Assembly (NCBI RefSeq): GCF_002865645.1
Contig: NW_020194643.1
Location: 434,001-498,000, forward strand
DNA: 64,000 nt
Source of the DNA: Hyaloscypha bicolor E
Taxonomy: Eukaryota > Ascomycota > Leotiomycetes > Helotiales > Hyaloscyphaceae
Direction: 5' to 3'
Each line of letters begins with the position of its first letter. Positions within the stretch are counted from its first letter, which is position 1. The position numbers and the translations under genes were made by a program. Shown here in pieces: positions 20,693-32,378 of this stretch. The notes below the pieces were generated by a model that saw nothing but the letters and a program-made list of their open reading frames with translations, made no database searches and was not told the origin of the DNA.

Positions 20693-22687
20693 TCAGCCGG
20701 ACTGCTGATTGAAGTTCTGTCCCACAGGAGCGGAAATGATGCGCTGGGTTGTTTGAACCATTACCTTGATGCAGTCGTTTGCGTTGCGTAGTAACGCCAT
20801 ATTGTCAGCATTCCTTGGGTCTTCGAGTTTGGCAACAACCTCAAGGAGTATCTGCTGCTTCTCTTGGTAGCGGTCAACCAGGCTTGGTTCCTGTGGCTGG
20901 CGGGTCACAGCCGGGGGAGTGGTATTCCTCTTCTGGGGCTTCTCCATGAATGGGGCATCATTTGCAACTTCACTTGCCTTGCGTTTTTTACTTTTGCTTG
21001 CAGGCCCAGCCGAAGGCTGGGGAGATCCCGAGGTGTTGCTCTTGGGCTGAGTTCCTGGGTCATTGTGGACTCGTTTCATGTGGTCTCTGAGATTCCAGTG
21101 GCGCGGGAAACCATTTCCAGGAGCTCCTCGCTCACAACCCTCATAGGTGCAGAGGTATGGTTTGTCGCCGTGGCCGTGCATGGCATGAGCTTCACGCTCG
21201 TGGCGGAGCAAGCAAGCCGTGGATGAGAAACAGAGATCCTTGCAAGTGCCGACCTTGCACTTGTATGGCTTCAGGTGGGAGTCCACGAATTTGCTGGTGA
21301 CACATTTAGTGGTTAGCGTTGAAGACAGGGAGGGAGGGAAGACAGGATCATACTCGTAATTGCACTTGAGCTTTTCGGGCTTGTGGGTGCAGTTGGCCTT
21401 TGGGTCATCCTCAAATGGACAGTGGTACAATCCATCGGCCTTGGGAGTCACATTGTGGTAGAGCTGATGTTCCCGGGGAGAATTGTCAAGATCTAGACTC
21501 GAGCGGCCAACTAACTTGAAGGACTCGTCAGAGGTCTCAGAAGTTCCTGGTAGACGGGGACGTCTGGAGGCGGCTGCCGAGTCGCTGATAACTTTGGATT
21601 GCCGGGGGCCAGGCTTCCTCGTTGCCCTGTCACCAGTCGTTGTGTAAGGGGGCTGTTCCACCAAATCAAAGTCAACGTCCTGAACGTACCTTGGAGAAAG
21701 GCCATCAAGACTTGGCGAGTATTCCATAGGGCTGTTCGTTGTTGATGTCATCATCTGTGGGGGTGGCACCGTCCAGGGATCCTCGAGTAAAGTGGGAGAA
21801 GACCTTTGGGATTCCAGGAAATCAGCAGCACTGTCCCACAGGTCATGGGAATTCATCATCGCACTAGGATGAAACGATAAGGAATCCCTTGACACTGGAA
21901 CTTGGCTTGGCAGCGAGCTGGAAACTGGGGTCAAAGAAAACATCTCATCTTCAGGGGCGAACGGATGGTACGCGGGTCCTGATGCCATTGGGATAGGTGC
22001 AGGCGCACCATCAATCATGGAATTCCTCTGTAACATCGGGTGGGCCCCGGCAAAGTCCTCTCCATTCTGGTATGAATAATTCTCGAATTCCTGGAGATCC
22101 TGGTGCGTGGGATCATAAAAATCCACAGGGCTATTTGACCTGTCTGAACCATCTGACCTTACCGATGGGGCATGATATGACATCTGAGAGCCATTTTGAT
22201 ATATGCTCGATGATCGGATTTGATCAAATGAGTAAGCAGCACTTGAGTAAGTGGTCCCTTGGGAATGAGCTCCTAATGAGTCCGTGGACAGTTGCCTTGA
22301 CATCTCAGCGGAGGAGAGTTCTGAGTTCCATGGCGCTCTGGAGCTACCTGAAAATGACCCTCGGCCATGGCTTTGACCGGATTGAGCCTCCTGGGGAACA
22401 TGGAATGAGTTGAGAGGCTCAGGAAATCCACTCTGGGCACTCCCATGGGGTGATATTGAATCTTGGTGGAAGTTCTGTTCACCTTCACTGTTCCAGAATG
22501 GTCCACTGGATTGACACTGGGCAGGTCCTGTTTGAGGCAAAGAAAATGGAGGTATTCCACGGACAGGTCCGTTTGGGAGATTGAAGGGGCTACACGAGGG
22601 TAGGTTAGTGTGCTGTGCAACCACTATGTCAAAATATATATATCGCAGAGCAAAAAAGACAAAACACAAAATTAGACTCGAATACAC
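20693..22687 (-). CDS. C2H2 zinc finger transcription factor, 5' end unresolved
   Basis: The stop is at 20693. A 60-nt intron (21353..21294, GTATGA...ACCAG, internal GCTAAC) interrupts the zinc region; because its length is a multiple of three the unspliced frame also reads through. Spliced, the region reads CPFEDDPKANCTHKPEKLKC, CNYDKFVDSHLKPYKC, then two C2H2-like fingers: CKVGTCKDLCFSSTACLLRHEREAH and CTYEGCERGAPGNGFPRHWN followed by HMKRVH. The N-terminal ~380 residues are Ser/Pro/Gln-rich and disordered. A basic stretch (KSKKRK) and a C-terminal helix follow the fingers. This is a nuclear regulator of a type common in filamentous ascomycetes; targets are unknown. The hydrophobic first ~25 residues of the open frame (before 22600) look like intron, with an acceptor near 22590, so one or more upstream exons probably exist. 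Confidence 0.75.
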   Translation of the reverse strand: MYSSLILCFVFFALRYIYFDIVVAQHTNLPSCSPFNLPNGPVRGIPPFSLPQTGPAQCQSSGPFWNSEGEQNFHQDSISPHGSAQSGFPEPLNSFHVPQEAQSGQSHGRGSFSGSSRAPWNSELSSAEMSRQLSTDSLGAHSQGTTYSSAAYSFDQIRSSSIYQNGSQMSYHAPSVRSDGSDRSNSPVDFYDPTHQDLQEFENYSYQNGEDFAGAHPMLQRNSMIDGAPAPIPMASGPAYHPFAPEDEMFSLTPVSSSLPSQVPVSRDSLSFHPSAMMNSHDLWDSAADFLESQRSSPTLLEDPWTVPPPQMMTSTTNSPMEYSPSLDGLSPRYVQDVDFDLVEQPPYTTTGDRATRKPGPRQSKVISDSAAASRRPRLPGTSETSDESFKLVGRSSLDLDNSPREHQLYHNVTPKADGLYHCPFEDDPKANCTHKPEKLKCNYEYDPVFPPSLSSTLTTKCVTSKFVDSHLKPYKCKVGTCKDLCFSSTACLLRHEREAHAMHGHGDKPYLCTYEGCERGAPGNGFPRHWNLRDHMKRVHNDPGTQPKSNTSGSPQPSAGPASKSKKRKASEVANDAPFMEKPQKRNTTPPAVTRQPQEPSLVDRYQEKQQILLEVVAKLEDPRNADNMALLRNANDCIKVMVQTTQRIISAPVGQNFNQQSG

Positions 22688-25600
22688 CTAAACGTCGTTA
22701 CGTTAGCATGGCGACACCTCGAAAGGGGTTACGTATGTGGCTACAGACCAGGTGGGGTCGCCATGGGTGAGCAGTGGATCCAAGTTGCAAATCAATTCCC
22801 AGGTTTATGGCGAGGCCTTTGAACGGGCTGCACGGGGACATCCAGTGGTGCGACAGTCTTAAAGTATCCTGAGAGGTATCTCGTCATCCTGGAGTGAGAA
22901 GTCCATCGGTCCATAGGCAGATGTCTGCATGGAAAACAACACAAAGCAATGGTTAGTGTATGCTCGGTCGCGAATGAGGGGGTAGCATGCAAGACACCAA
23001 GTTGGCGTTGAGCAAGTGTACGTACTCAGGGGCATGATTGATGCCTGACTGAACCCAGCACCGGCCGGTGCTGGTCTTTCCTCGTCGGCGGTGCGACTGA
23101 TACATATTCATCTCCTGATGCAATCCTGCGGTAATATGGAATCAAAAAAACACGGCCTATCCATGATGAACGGAGCTTTATTGGTTCCTAACTGGGTTTG
23201 TTGTTGATGATCCTCAGGTAAGTCGACATATAAATTCCTGATGCGGCTGCGTGCAATTGATGCTTGCGAAGACGGATGACACCGACGTGACGGTTGGGCA
23301 CCGTCATAAGACAGTGTGAACATATGTGTGTTCGGTGTCCACAACTGTTGGTTTGATTTAATGTGTCGGCAAGGACTTGCTGACCACATTCCGATCCAAG
23401 ACGGGGCGTCAGCTGTCGACACGTGATTCAGCCTGGTGCTGTGACAGATGCGATGCTCCTCTGTGGAAATCCTGATGATTGGACAATCTGGAAAGCCATG
23501 AACGGCCGTTGTAGTTCCTCGGAGTTTCCCGGCTTGGAGGAGCCAATTCCATTTGTTCTGCTGAGTACTTACACAAGGCCATATTTCGCCGGGCCTTTGG
23601 GTGAAATCCTGTCACGGGTGGGCAGATCACATGATAGAGCCTTGGCAGGGCGTGGCTGACAGCACGAGAAAGAAAATCTCCGGAGAGCCTGGTAGAGCTG
23701 GGACCTGGGAAAGCGGATTGGTATCCAGGGGAATCCAGAGACGATGGTTGCGTGAAGAAAAGAAAAACATTGCTTTCTGACAACATGGTATTCTCGAAAT
23801 CTTGCAAAAAGTTCAAAAAAAAACAAGCGTGATGAAAAACAATATACCTGGAGGCGGCAGCCTTGGTCCTCGGGTGCTTTTGGAGTCCAGTCATATTGTC
23901 CAGCTGATGTAGCCCAGCGGTCTGAGTTTCCACACAAGTACTCATTGGGAGGCAAAAGGGTCCTGAAATAGAAAAGAAAACCGGCTTCCACTCTGGGTCG
24001 ATTTGTCGTTGTTTCTGGTGTAGGATTTACTTGAGCCAGCGGCTGAAGCAAAGCGTCGATGTTGTTGTTATGGTGGTGATTCCCGGTGCCTTGGATAGTT
24101 GCAAACAATCAGGTCGGTGCAGTGGTTCTGCAGTGTTGTGGAGGTTGAGGCATACAGGAAGAAGGGGAGATCAGAAGGAAGAGAGATGGTGATTGTAATG
24201 GAAAGAGGAAGTGGGGGGATGTTGGGCACTTAAGCGTCGCCTGAGCCTGAAGATTGCGTGAGACAGTGATGCGCTGGCAGTCGTCGCTAAGTTTATCCAA
24301 CTTATCATAGAGCAAAGAATTGCGGGCCGTCTGCAGACTCGCCGGTCAGGGATTTTGGTTGGAAAAGCATGCATTCGGACTGTGCTAGCGGAAGTGATGC
24401 GTTTTGCCCTCGTGCAGCACAAGTCACGAATCAGTGGTGTCTCCTATTCTGATTCGAGTGCAGCGTGCCAAGTTCAGGATTTGGCACAGGAGGGCGACCG
24501 CGCAGCGACCCGCAGGCGGCGAGTAGGATCCCACAACACCAGGCCCGTCGAAGCATCGAGAGTTTTGCCAAGGATCGCACGCCCGTGAAGCCAATGATGG
24601 AGAAGGCCCGCCGTGCAGCAAAGTCAACAGCCCCCCGGCCGCTGTCAGCTTGAGTCTGAGCCTGCGAAAAATGGCGCACCAAGTGTGAAATCTGCCGCCG
24701 GCCCGGTCCAAGGTTTCAACTTCTTCCTGGGAAGCGGCGAAACTCTGGGCATGGGCATCCGCGTCCTCGAAGCTCGACTTCTAAATTACCGCACTCCTGA
24801 AATGCTGATCTCTGAAGATCTTGCCGAGATCAGTCAAAGTCTCAGGGGGATCTCGAAAGCACAGACCGACTATTCCTGGACGCATTCCGAACCCTTCCGT
24901 CATCATCGTTGCTTCCGGGGCGCTTGTGAGGGGAGCCCTCGGTCTCTGATGCGTTGGCGGCATGTGCAGCAGGTGTGGCGGGCATTGTGGGTGATTGGAG
25001 ATCTCCCGCATCGCCCGCAGCAACAACAGGAAACTCATCGATGGCCTCGTTGGCGCAGAGTAACACCGTTGCCCAGTAGTGCGCCCGGGTGGAGAAGCAG
25101 TCCGTTTCCGAGTCCTATCACTTCATCCAGATGGCTTTGGTGTTGCGGATGCTGCGGTCGATCGCACGACAGAAAGAAAACTCTAAGAATCTCTTAGCCA
25201 GTGGACTCTTCTCACGCGGAGGAGTCAGGGTCTGGCTTCGGTGGTGGAAGCACATGTGAACACATTGATATGATTCAATCCAAAGCCTCACGGTTGCGGC
25301 GGTTGACAGCAAATTGATGTTGATAGTCGGTGAGGGATGAAAGATGCTGAACGAGGCTGGAGCTGACAGGCGGTGGCGACTCTGTCCTGCGAGGTTCAGT
25401 TGGCGAGGCTGGCCAAAAGCCCCGCACCTGTGCTCAAAAGTTCGCCTTTGGTAGGCGGCGATGTTCAGTATTCGTCAGAACGCGGTGCTCCAGATGCAGG
25501 GTTTCTCCTTCTCCTCAACCACAAAGTCCAACCTCAAGTGACAACCGATAGTGTCAAGGCCGTCGATGTGACGGCCTGCATAAGGCCAACATCCAAGCCT

Positions 25601-26290
25601 GGACAGCTTTCCCGTTCGAGGAATTGAGAAGGCTGTGAGGCGACTCAGCGAACGCCAAGACATCTTGTCGATGTGTGAGGCGGTGGTGATTTGCTTGAAG
25701 TTTCTCATGTTGATCTCCACTCTTAGCATGGCCAGTGGACAAAGATCCTGAACTCTTTGGCATAGAGTTTGCAGAGTCAATCACCAAGTGAGGCTTTGAC
25801 AGAGACTTGACGTGGAGCACTGAGGAGGAAGCGCAACGCAAGGCTTAACGTGTGTTGGAGTGGTCCGAATACGGTTTCAAAGACGTCGAGGACGTCATCC
25901 CTTCAGCGAGATTGAACTCTACCCAGACCGCTTTTTTCTCCAGATCATCCAGAAGGGCAGGTGTATCTGGCAGAGAGGGCTGTGCTGAATCCGAGTGGAA
26001 GCATTCATCCACTTCAGACAGAATGACCATGTGGTATCACCATGGCGCTGTGAAATCAGCCCCGAGATTTGTCAAGGCTTTCCGTTGCTGTAGATGCCTG
26101 ATCCAAGGGCCCACATCAGACTTTTCTCTTGGATAACCAAGTGCCCACCAAACTGAGACGGTCCCGATGTCGAAGAGAAGGCTTTTGCTGTTGCAACCCA
26201 CTGTTTACGTGAAACCATAATGTTGACGTGTATTTGCTTGGAAGCAAGTTCCGAATATCGAGTCAGAGGAGCAAGAAGCATGCCTGGCTC

Positions 26291-26520
26291 GCGATCGACA
26301 GAAAAGGAGGCACGGGATTCTCAATATCCCAAGTTAAAGTCAGACAATTATGTAGACTCGAATGGGATAAGAGGTCACTACTTTAGAGTTGCGAGCCATC
26401 TACAGGGGATATTGTTTGAACGTACCATAACTCGAGGGGAGGTCTATCGGAAAGGCCATATAAAATTGTCCGGCAAGGCTTGGAACATTACAAAAAAGTG
26501 GCGCCTTTTATTTTTACCCC
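26291..26520. mobile_element. Diverged relative of the 17.6-kb inverted-repeat element
   Basis: About 230 bp aligning end to end with the element at 17600-17825. Left part: GATCGACAGAAAAGG, TCTCAATATCCCAAG, CAGACAATTATGTAG. Middle: GAACGTACCATAACTCGAG. Right: GTGGCGCCTTTTATTT. It has no coding frame. Confidence 0.65.
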
Positions 26521-26654
26521 GAGAGGGACAAACGAGATCAATCACATCATGGGGCTTTGCCAGGAGCTTCCAATTTACTTTGTCAAAGTCGACGACTCAA
26601 GCGGATCATTATGTTCGTGATGCACCATCAGGTCTTCCTTCACTTATGGAGCGA

Positions 26655-26800
26655 GAAGCATGCCTCAGTGTGGACAGAAACTAAATCCTGATTTGTTGAG
26701 AGGAGGTGGACTTTGAATGTACCGTAGCTTGATAGAACCTAAATCAGATGCTTATCTACAATGGCTGAGCTTCACTTGGGATATTGTATACAGTGCGAGA
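26655..26800. mobile_element. Internally deleted relative of the same element
   Basis: GAAGCATGCCT followed by GTGTGGACAGAAAC, GGACTTTGAATGTACCGTAG and TTCACTTGGGATATTG match the left end, centre and right arm of the 17.6-kb element, but with most of the interior missing. The GAAGCATGCCT flank also precedes the 26.3-kb copy. Confidence 0.45.
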
Positions 26801-27079
26801 CAGCAATCGTTGGCGCAACGAGGTCCCCCGGAGCAGTGGAGTTTGGGCGATCTCGTCTAGGATATGGAAGTAGAACGACGTTTTGGAGCGCTACTGCGTG
26901 GACAAATGCGCACAACTCCCGAAAGACTTCACCTCGTGCTCGTGGGGTGCAGCTTGCGTATGCGTCACTGTGGTCGCATCGCGCAGCATGCTTGGAAATG
27001 TTCTTCAGAGCACCTTCAAGTGGTATGAACCAAAGCAATGCTTTACTGGAACCGCCCTTAATAGCAGCCAACAATATCA

Positions 27080-28930
27080 TCAGCCGCTTTGGAAAGAACC
27101 AGGTATATCTCCTCCAAGAAGGGACAACTCAATGAGCATCTGTAATAGTCGCAGAGAATACCACCAATCATTATCTCTAATATCAGCTGGCCACATACCC
27201 TGCGCTGGAATTCTTTCGGCGCCGACGAGTCCAGAAGCGCATTTGGCCATCCTTCTACAGATTGTTTCGTACTTCAACTTTTCTTCTAGCGTCTGGGCGA
27301 GAATGATATTCTGAGGATAGTCCACAGCCTCATTCACAGTACTACTATCTTTAGGCGGCACCGAAGAGGCCTCCTTACAAGTAATTGCCGAAAGTCTGCG
27401 CGCGTCCTTGAATGATTCGACTCCCATCTTGTTACTCGCTGTGTCTTCTTGGCCAGAGCCAGAATTGGAAAGAGCAGAGGAGGAAGGCCAGGCCGCAGAG
27501 CCCCATGATTGAGCGTTGAATCGAGCGGGTGAGAAGCCAATCAGTGCACCGCCTGTTGGTGTTCTCCAGTCCGTATAAACTTTTAATAGCGTGGTGCTGC
27601 GACGTACGAAATACTTGAGCCAGGAGCAGGAGGGTAAAGTCTCGCAGAGGGGCTAGTGTTGTCTTGACCGGCCGACATTGGCTCACTTTCCACCTCCGCA
27701 TTTGCGTCTGCGTAAGTAATCTTACCGTAGTCCTCTCCTCCTTGAAAGAGATCGAGCACTCCATTATCCTTGTTTAAAGTCTCTGTTTCCTGGGTACTGG
27801 TGTTCAAGAAGATCTTGATGTCCGAATCACTTAGCGCGGGGAGCTTGCATGGTTGCATCCAGGGGTCGATGACCCTTTCCGTGAAGCTATCCAAAAGTGG
27901 TGTGACGTCTTCATCCTCTTCTAAAAGCTTCACCTGCCTCACAATTCTGGAGCTCGGTCAAGGAAAGCAAATTCATGCTTTGACAGGCCGACATCTTGCC
28001 GAAATTCATCGATTTCCTCTTGGACAATCTTCAGTAGATCCATAACGCGCCCCAGAGGAGTGGTGGTCGGTACCATCGATAAAGTCATTTTCAGGTACTC
28101 TTCCCCATATTCTTCTGTCGTGCTGATTTGTCCTTCGAGGAGCTGTAGGAGTTTCGGTAGTGTTTCCGACAGGATTCTAGAGCTGAGAGAGTGCATTTTG
28201 GCGAATATCTTCTCCTGCGTATTAACTGCAGGATGGAAGTAACTTCCTGGAAGCTGAAGACCCATGACACAAAGCGGATTGAAGCGGCGGTCGAGAGACC
28301 AATGGTACCCAGATTGCAGTCTTTCCTTTACCACCACCTCATGAATGGATGTATCATAACATGCTGCGTTTACCAAGTTACGCATCCAGTCGCACTCAAG
28401 TTCTAAGTATGGTTAACAAGATTTGGACTCTTATAACGAACGCCGAGGAAATTCAGACCGGTTTGAATGTACAAATGGAACTTGCCCGCGCTTTCACTTG
28501 ATACATTGTTGTTCCACTTCCAATGTTCATGTTGTTTGGCACTGCTGGAAATTTGCATCGTTTCTCTCTCGGGAAATAGTGCAATAATCTCTAAACAAGC
28601 CGTTCTGATCCCATCTCCCAAAACTTGCAATTCTTCCCTGGTCAAGAGATCTGCAGGAAGTGATAGAATTGCGAGGTTACTCCGGAATGGCTGGGATTCC
28701 ACTTCACGCCAAGTTGGTATTGCTGTTGGAGTTCGCCAGGTTTGGAGGAAGCTCTCAATTGTCAGCTTCGAAGTGCATGCGTGAAACCATTGTTCAAATA
28801 TGTCCACCAAGTCGGAAGACGCGATGCCTTCATCCTCCCACTTCTGAAGTTGATCTTTAAAGGGATCAAGGTTCAGCTTCCTCTTTTCCCTCTTAAAGGG
28901 CAATTCCTTCCCGGGAATCTGTGGCCCCAT
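27080..28930 (-). CDS. Unrecognised protein, four-exon model
   Basis: My model: 28930..28459, 28402..27993, 27933..27615, 27552..27080, 557 residues. The frame is open further upstream to about 29020 without an ATG start, so a 5' exon may be missing. I do not recognise the family. The N-terminal third is mixed helical (LNLDPFKDQLQKWEDEG, LVDIFEQWFHACTSKL). Exon 2 reads ELECDWMRNLVNAACYD and FHPAVNTQEKIFAKM; exon 3 is acidic (LLEEDEDVTPLLDSF). Exon 4 has a Ser-rich linker and ends in WPADIRDNDWWYSLRLLQML. Introns are 49-62 nt with weak donors (GTCTGA, GTCGGC, GTATTT), so exact joints are uncertain. No zinc cluster, signal peptide or membrane span is seen. The gene sits in a repeat-rich island. 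Confidence 0.45.
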
Positions 28931-29020
28931 TCTTTCAGGCGGGTTGAGATTGTATTGTGATGCACTGTAATTTGGTGTTCGGTGGCTAGATGTTCCACAA
29001 TCTTGGGGGGGATTCGGCAC

Positions 29021-30372
29021 TACCGGCCAATTTCAAGATTTCCTTCATGTGAATATCCAGCCCACGTCGACGTGGTGCTAGTTCTCTGCCTGTCGCTACC
29101 CGTCGAAGGTGCTATTCCATGGCCCCTTTGCGCTTTTGCACTTTCTCCCCATCGTCTATCAATGACATAGGTGATGAGTGGCTGGAAAATGGCCGGGGGT
29201 CACCAATGCGGTAGGGTCGGGCTGGAAAGATGGTCAGCGAAAGCGACGGTATCTATCCTCAGCTCTTCTCTCCATAAGACAGCTTGAGGGGTAGTAGGAT
29301 ATCGACTGTAGACGAGGCCGGCGGTCGGTCAAGTCCGAATCGTTTTCGAAAGTGTGATGTAATTCTCGAACGTGTGGAGCCAGGTCGAGTGCGAGAAGTG
29401 GAGTCGAGACAGAGAGTATTCGGAGGTGGAAGTCGACGAGTTGCCGCATTCGAATTATGCAAGTTCAACTTAAATGGCTACTCAGCCTATTTACCCAGGT
29501 GATATATTCGTACGGTGCAATAAATCGAAGGGATTCATCTCAAAGACCTCGAGCTCTCTAATCTGGAAATGTGTGGCACAGCCCAGAAGCATCTTAACTT
29601 TATAGCACTCGGTACTTTCGGCAAACCAATACGTAATGCGATGCAATATGGATAATAAAATAAAGTACCTGCTCAAATTACTTTACCAGTTACAAAGCCA
29701 GCTACTTGGTGTATTTTTACCGAAGCTTCCTGAACCCTATATAGAATAGGTGGGCTTCGGATCGAAGGTTGATTCTTTCGCTTGTGCAGGCACTACATCT
29801 AAGGTGGCGGTTCTGGCGGAATGCACTAATCTTGGGGAAGAAGGCCTTGCTTTGTGTTTGATAGAAGTCTTAAGATCACAAAACGTCAAATGAGGCATGA
29901 AGGTACGCGCATTGCGGGATCACTGATCCCATGTGGCCAAGATTCTACGAACAGTAGCGGAAATTGGTGCATTTCAGGCAGAATCCAGTGCTTCGATGTG
30001 TAGACGGCACATGAGGTGGAAAGTGGCGATTGAGGGTGGTTGGCAGGCAATGAGGCTACTGCCTGTTGTAAGGCAGCGCTCCTCGGATTCTGAGACACTC
30101 ATACTAAGGGCGCGAGAATGGTTTTGCCCAGGATGTCACATATCCCCTCGTCTCGGCCGCAGGGCTGGTGGTAGCAAAGATTCCAACAAGTTCGTCCGGA
30201 GGGGTCATGGTGCTCTTGTCAGAAATTTCTCGGCACGTGACTTCAAGAACGCTCAGTCGCTTAAAAATTAATACTAAATATTATTAAATAAGCACTTTTG
30301 GTTAATTCAAAACAACGCAACGGTCGCGTAAGTTCAAACGAACATCCCGCAAAGCTCCGTATTCTAACAACT
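29021..30372. other. Gene-free stretch
   Basis: No supported coding frame. It contains the 5' flank of the unknown gene and the upstream flank of the tRNA-like sequence. I see no clear repeat. Confidence 0.45.
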
Positions 30373-30456
30373 TCATAGTTAGCTCAGTTGGTTAGAGCGT
30401 GGTGCTAATACTCAATGATTACGCCAAGGTCGCGAGTTCGACCCTCGTAGTGACCA
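30373..30456 (+). pseudogene. tRNA-Ile(AAT) with intron; 5' acceptor strand does not pair
   Basis: From position 8 onward this is a good eukaryotic tRNA-Ile. The D arm is TAGCTCAGTTGGTTAGAGC. The anticodon stem TGGTG/CGCCA has loop CTAATA-A, anticodon AAT, and a ~10-nt intron (CTCAATGATT) after position 37. The T arm is GCGAG-TTCGACC-CTCGT, and the 3' acceptor strand is AGTGACC plus A. The 3' strand needs GGTCACT at the 5' end, but the bases there are TCATAGT, leaving at most three pairs. T-runs follow (about 30474 and 30486), as for Pol III termination. It is most likely a damaged gene whose sequence was changed right at the acceptor/D-arm boundary. Confidence 0.75.
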
Positions 30457-32378
30457 AAAAGGAAGATTTCGATTTTTTAATGATTTTTTTTCTCTGATAG
30501 AGCCGGAGCTCAAATGATTTTTTTTGGGGCTACCACTTCCTCAATGCGGGATAATTACCTATCCCACCAAGACCCGCTGTTTTACTCCAAATCTTTTACC
30601 ACGCTCAAGAACCGCAAAATTAAGCCCAAAGGATCTCTAAATAGATCGGAAAGTGTGGATTACTATACATAGATGTGAAGAGATTTGAACGCGTCGTGCG
30701 GCGCGGGTGCGGTTCCAAAAGCAGAATTATGTCCTGGGTTTCTGTGAGAATTCCCTTTTTAGATCAACTTTTCGAAGTCCCGAAGTAAAGCGAGACATTT
30801 ATCTCGGCACAATGTTTCAATGAGCCTGAACTTTGGGGACTTTTGAAGGGACTTAATTTTGAATGTACTATAACTCCAAGGGCTATTCGATATCGAAATA
30901 ATGGAATGTCCAACTTGACCTTCGGACTTTTGAGAATGGGCGCCGCTTTCTGTCCCCCGCGAAGATCCGGCGATGTGACGGGAAACTGGTCCATGGAAAC
31001 ATTGCCATGAACGATCAAAAATCGATTGGATTAAATTATGAGACCTTGAACCGGCGTGCATAGCTTCATCAATGAGCTTTCAGACAAATGGAGGCGTACA
31101 ATCGCAAAGAGTCACGTGATATCATCGAACTTTTCTCTCCTGTTAGTACCCGTAACCCATAATACGCAGGAGAAACAAATGAACTCCTTTGCTCTCTGCT
31201 GGCCCTGTGCTCGGTCTAGTAGGAATGTCACGTGGAACCCAAGGCTGTTGAGCAACCTCGCTTGGGCCTTCAGAGGCAGCAACCTCCAGCAACATCGACA
31301 CTTCGATGTAACATCTGGACTTGCTCGTATCTGACCACCGAATGCGAGGAATCGTAAAAACTGTTTGGCCCTTGATATACGGTCGCTCTCTAGCGTCTAG
31401 ACATTGATCGCAATCTTTGCCGGACGAGCGTTCGACATCTCAGCCTGCTTTCGATTTCGCCCCGGAGACGCTGGCAACAACTGGCCCTCCTTCAATAATG
31501 CACTGAAGGGAGATAATATCAAGTAATTGCTCTTGCTCAGTTGGGTGTGTAATGTGCTAAAATTTCCAGCCAGAACCAAGAACGATGGTCTACTTCCATC
31601 TCACAGTCGCAACATCCCGTTCTGGCTTATGAGAACTATGACATAGTGAAGCTGCTCAATTTCCGCCAAACTTCCTTTCATCACAGATTTCTTGTATTTT
31701 ATTGGACAGAAACCGACCTTACGCTTTGTCGCGCAGCGACGATTCAATCCTCTTCTCAACATCTCTAGAAGTCGAATCATCCATCCCCTTTATCAAGGTA
31801 ATGAAACCGCGTACCGGTATCTCTTTCTGCAGCCATTGCTTGCATTTCCCCTATGAGTTTTTGACTCTTCAGATTTAGAGGGCCACAGGCCGCGAAGGTT
31901 GAGCTTGAGCGCTCTTCAAACAATCAGCCCTAGTCGGTTTTCGTCAGCGGTCCGCTCTCCTCAACTGTGAGGTAGCTCCCGCCAATTTTCGTTGCTTGTC
32001 ACGGTGATCAATCTTTTTTCCAGATCGTCTTAGGACATCGAAGCTTGAAGATTCCTTCGGGAAGCTGGAACAAAGGGGGGAATCCCTTTTGAATGAAAAC
32101 TCCTTCGGCGGCTGGCCGAAGTCGGGATGCCGTTATAAAGGCCTTGTTTCCCATCCGAATCGTGTTGTTAAAGATTGTCTGATCTGAATATGGTCTTGCT
32201 GTATCGCTGCTGATAGAGGATCGTATTCTAGGTAGATGGTCGCTCTTTAGAATTCGGGGTGAATATTGAGCCTTAATTCACGTGCGATTTTAAAAGGCGG
32301 TGGGACTTACGCGGCGCGAGGCTGTATTTACTTCGAGGTTCAACTGGCTTTCGCCTCAAACTTGTTCCCCGACGGACG
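30457..32378. other. Gene-free stretch with one repeat copy
   Basis: Contains the diverged element at about 30750-30965. From about 31.6 kb to 32.38 kb it probably holds the promoter and leader of the E2-like gene. No coding frame is supported. Confidence 0.5.
30750..30965. mobile_element. Diverged relative of the 17.6-kb inverted-repeat element
   Basis: Aligns with 17600-17825 over nearly its full length: TTCGAAGTCCCGAAG, GACATTTATCTCGG, GGGACTTAATTTTGAATGTA, CCAACTTGACCTTCGG and, at the right end, GGGCGCCGCTTTCTGTCC. The terminal bases have decayed. It lies about 300 bp past the damaged tRNA. Confidence 0.6.

Larger units (their letters stand above)
22688..27079. other. Long gene-poor region upstream of the C2H2 gene
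   Basis: 4.4 kb with many short frames on both strands but none with family motifs, consistent codon pattern or convincing exon joints. The part to about 24.3 kb may hold the promoter, long leader and first exons of the C2H2 gene. 24.4-25.2 kb is noticeably GC-richer. From 26.2 kb on it holds copies of the inverted-repeat element. Confidence 0.5.

Noticed and set aside
23409..24108. Overlapping minus-strand frames of ~180 codons
   Set aside because: Two overlapping frames compete, neither with motifs or exon joints; more likely leader or intergenic DNA upstream of the C2H2 gene.
24431..25197. GC-rich region with frames on both strands
   Set aside because: Open frames follow from high GC; no consistent family pattern or splice structure.
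27432..27764. Alternative C-terminus with a hydrophobic tail for the 27-29 kb gene
   Set aside because: It needs a different donor and ends early; the alternative GTATTT donor keeps a longer, more coding-like frame down to 27080.
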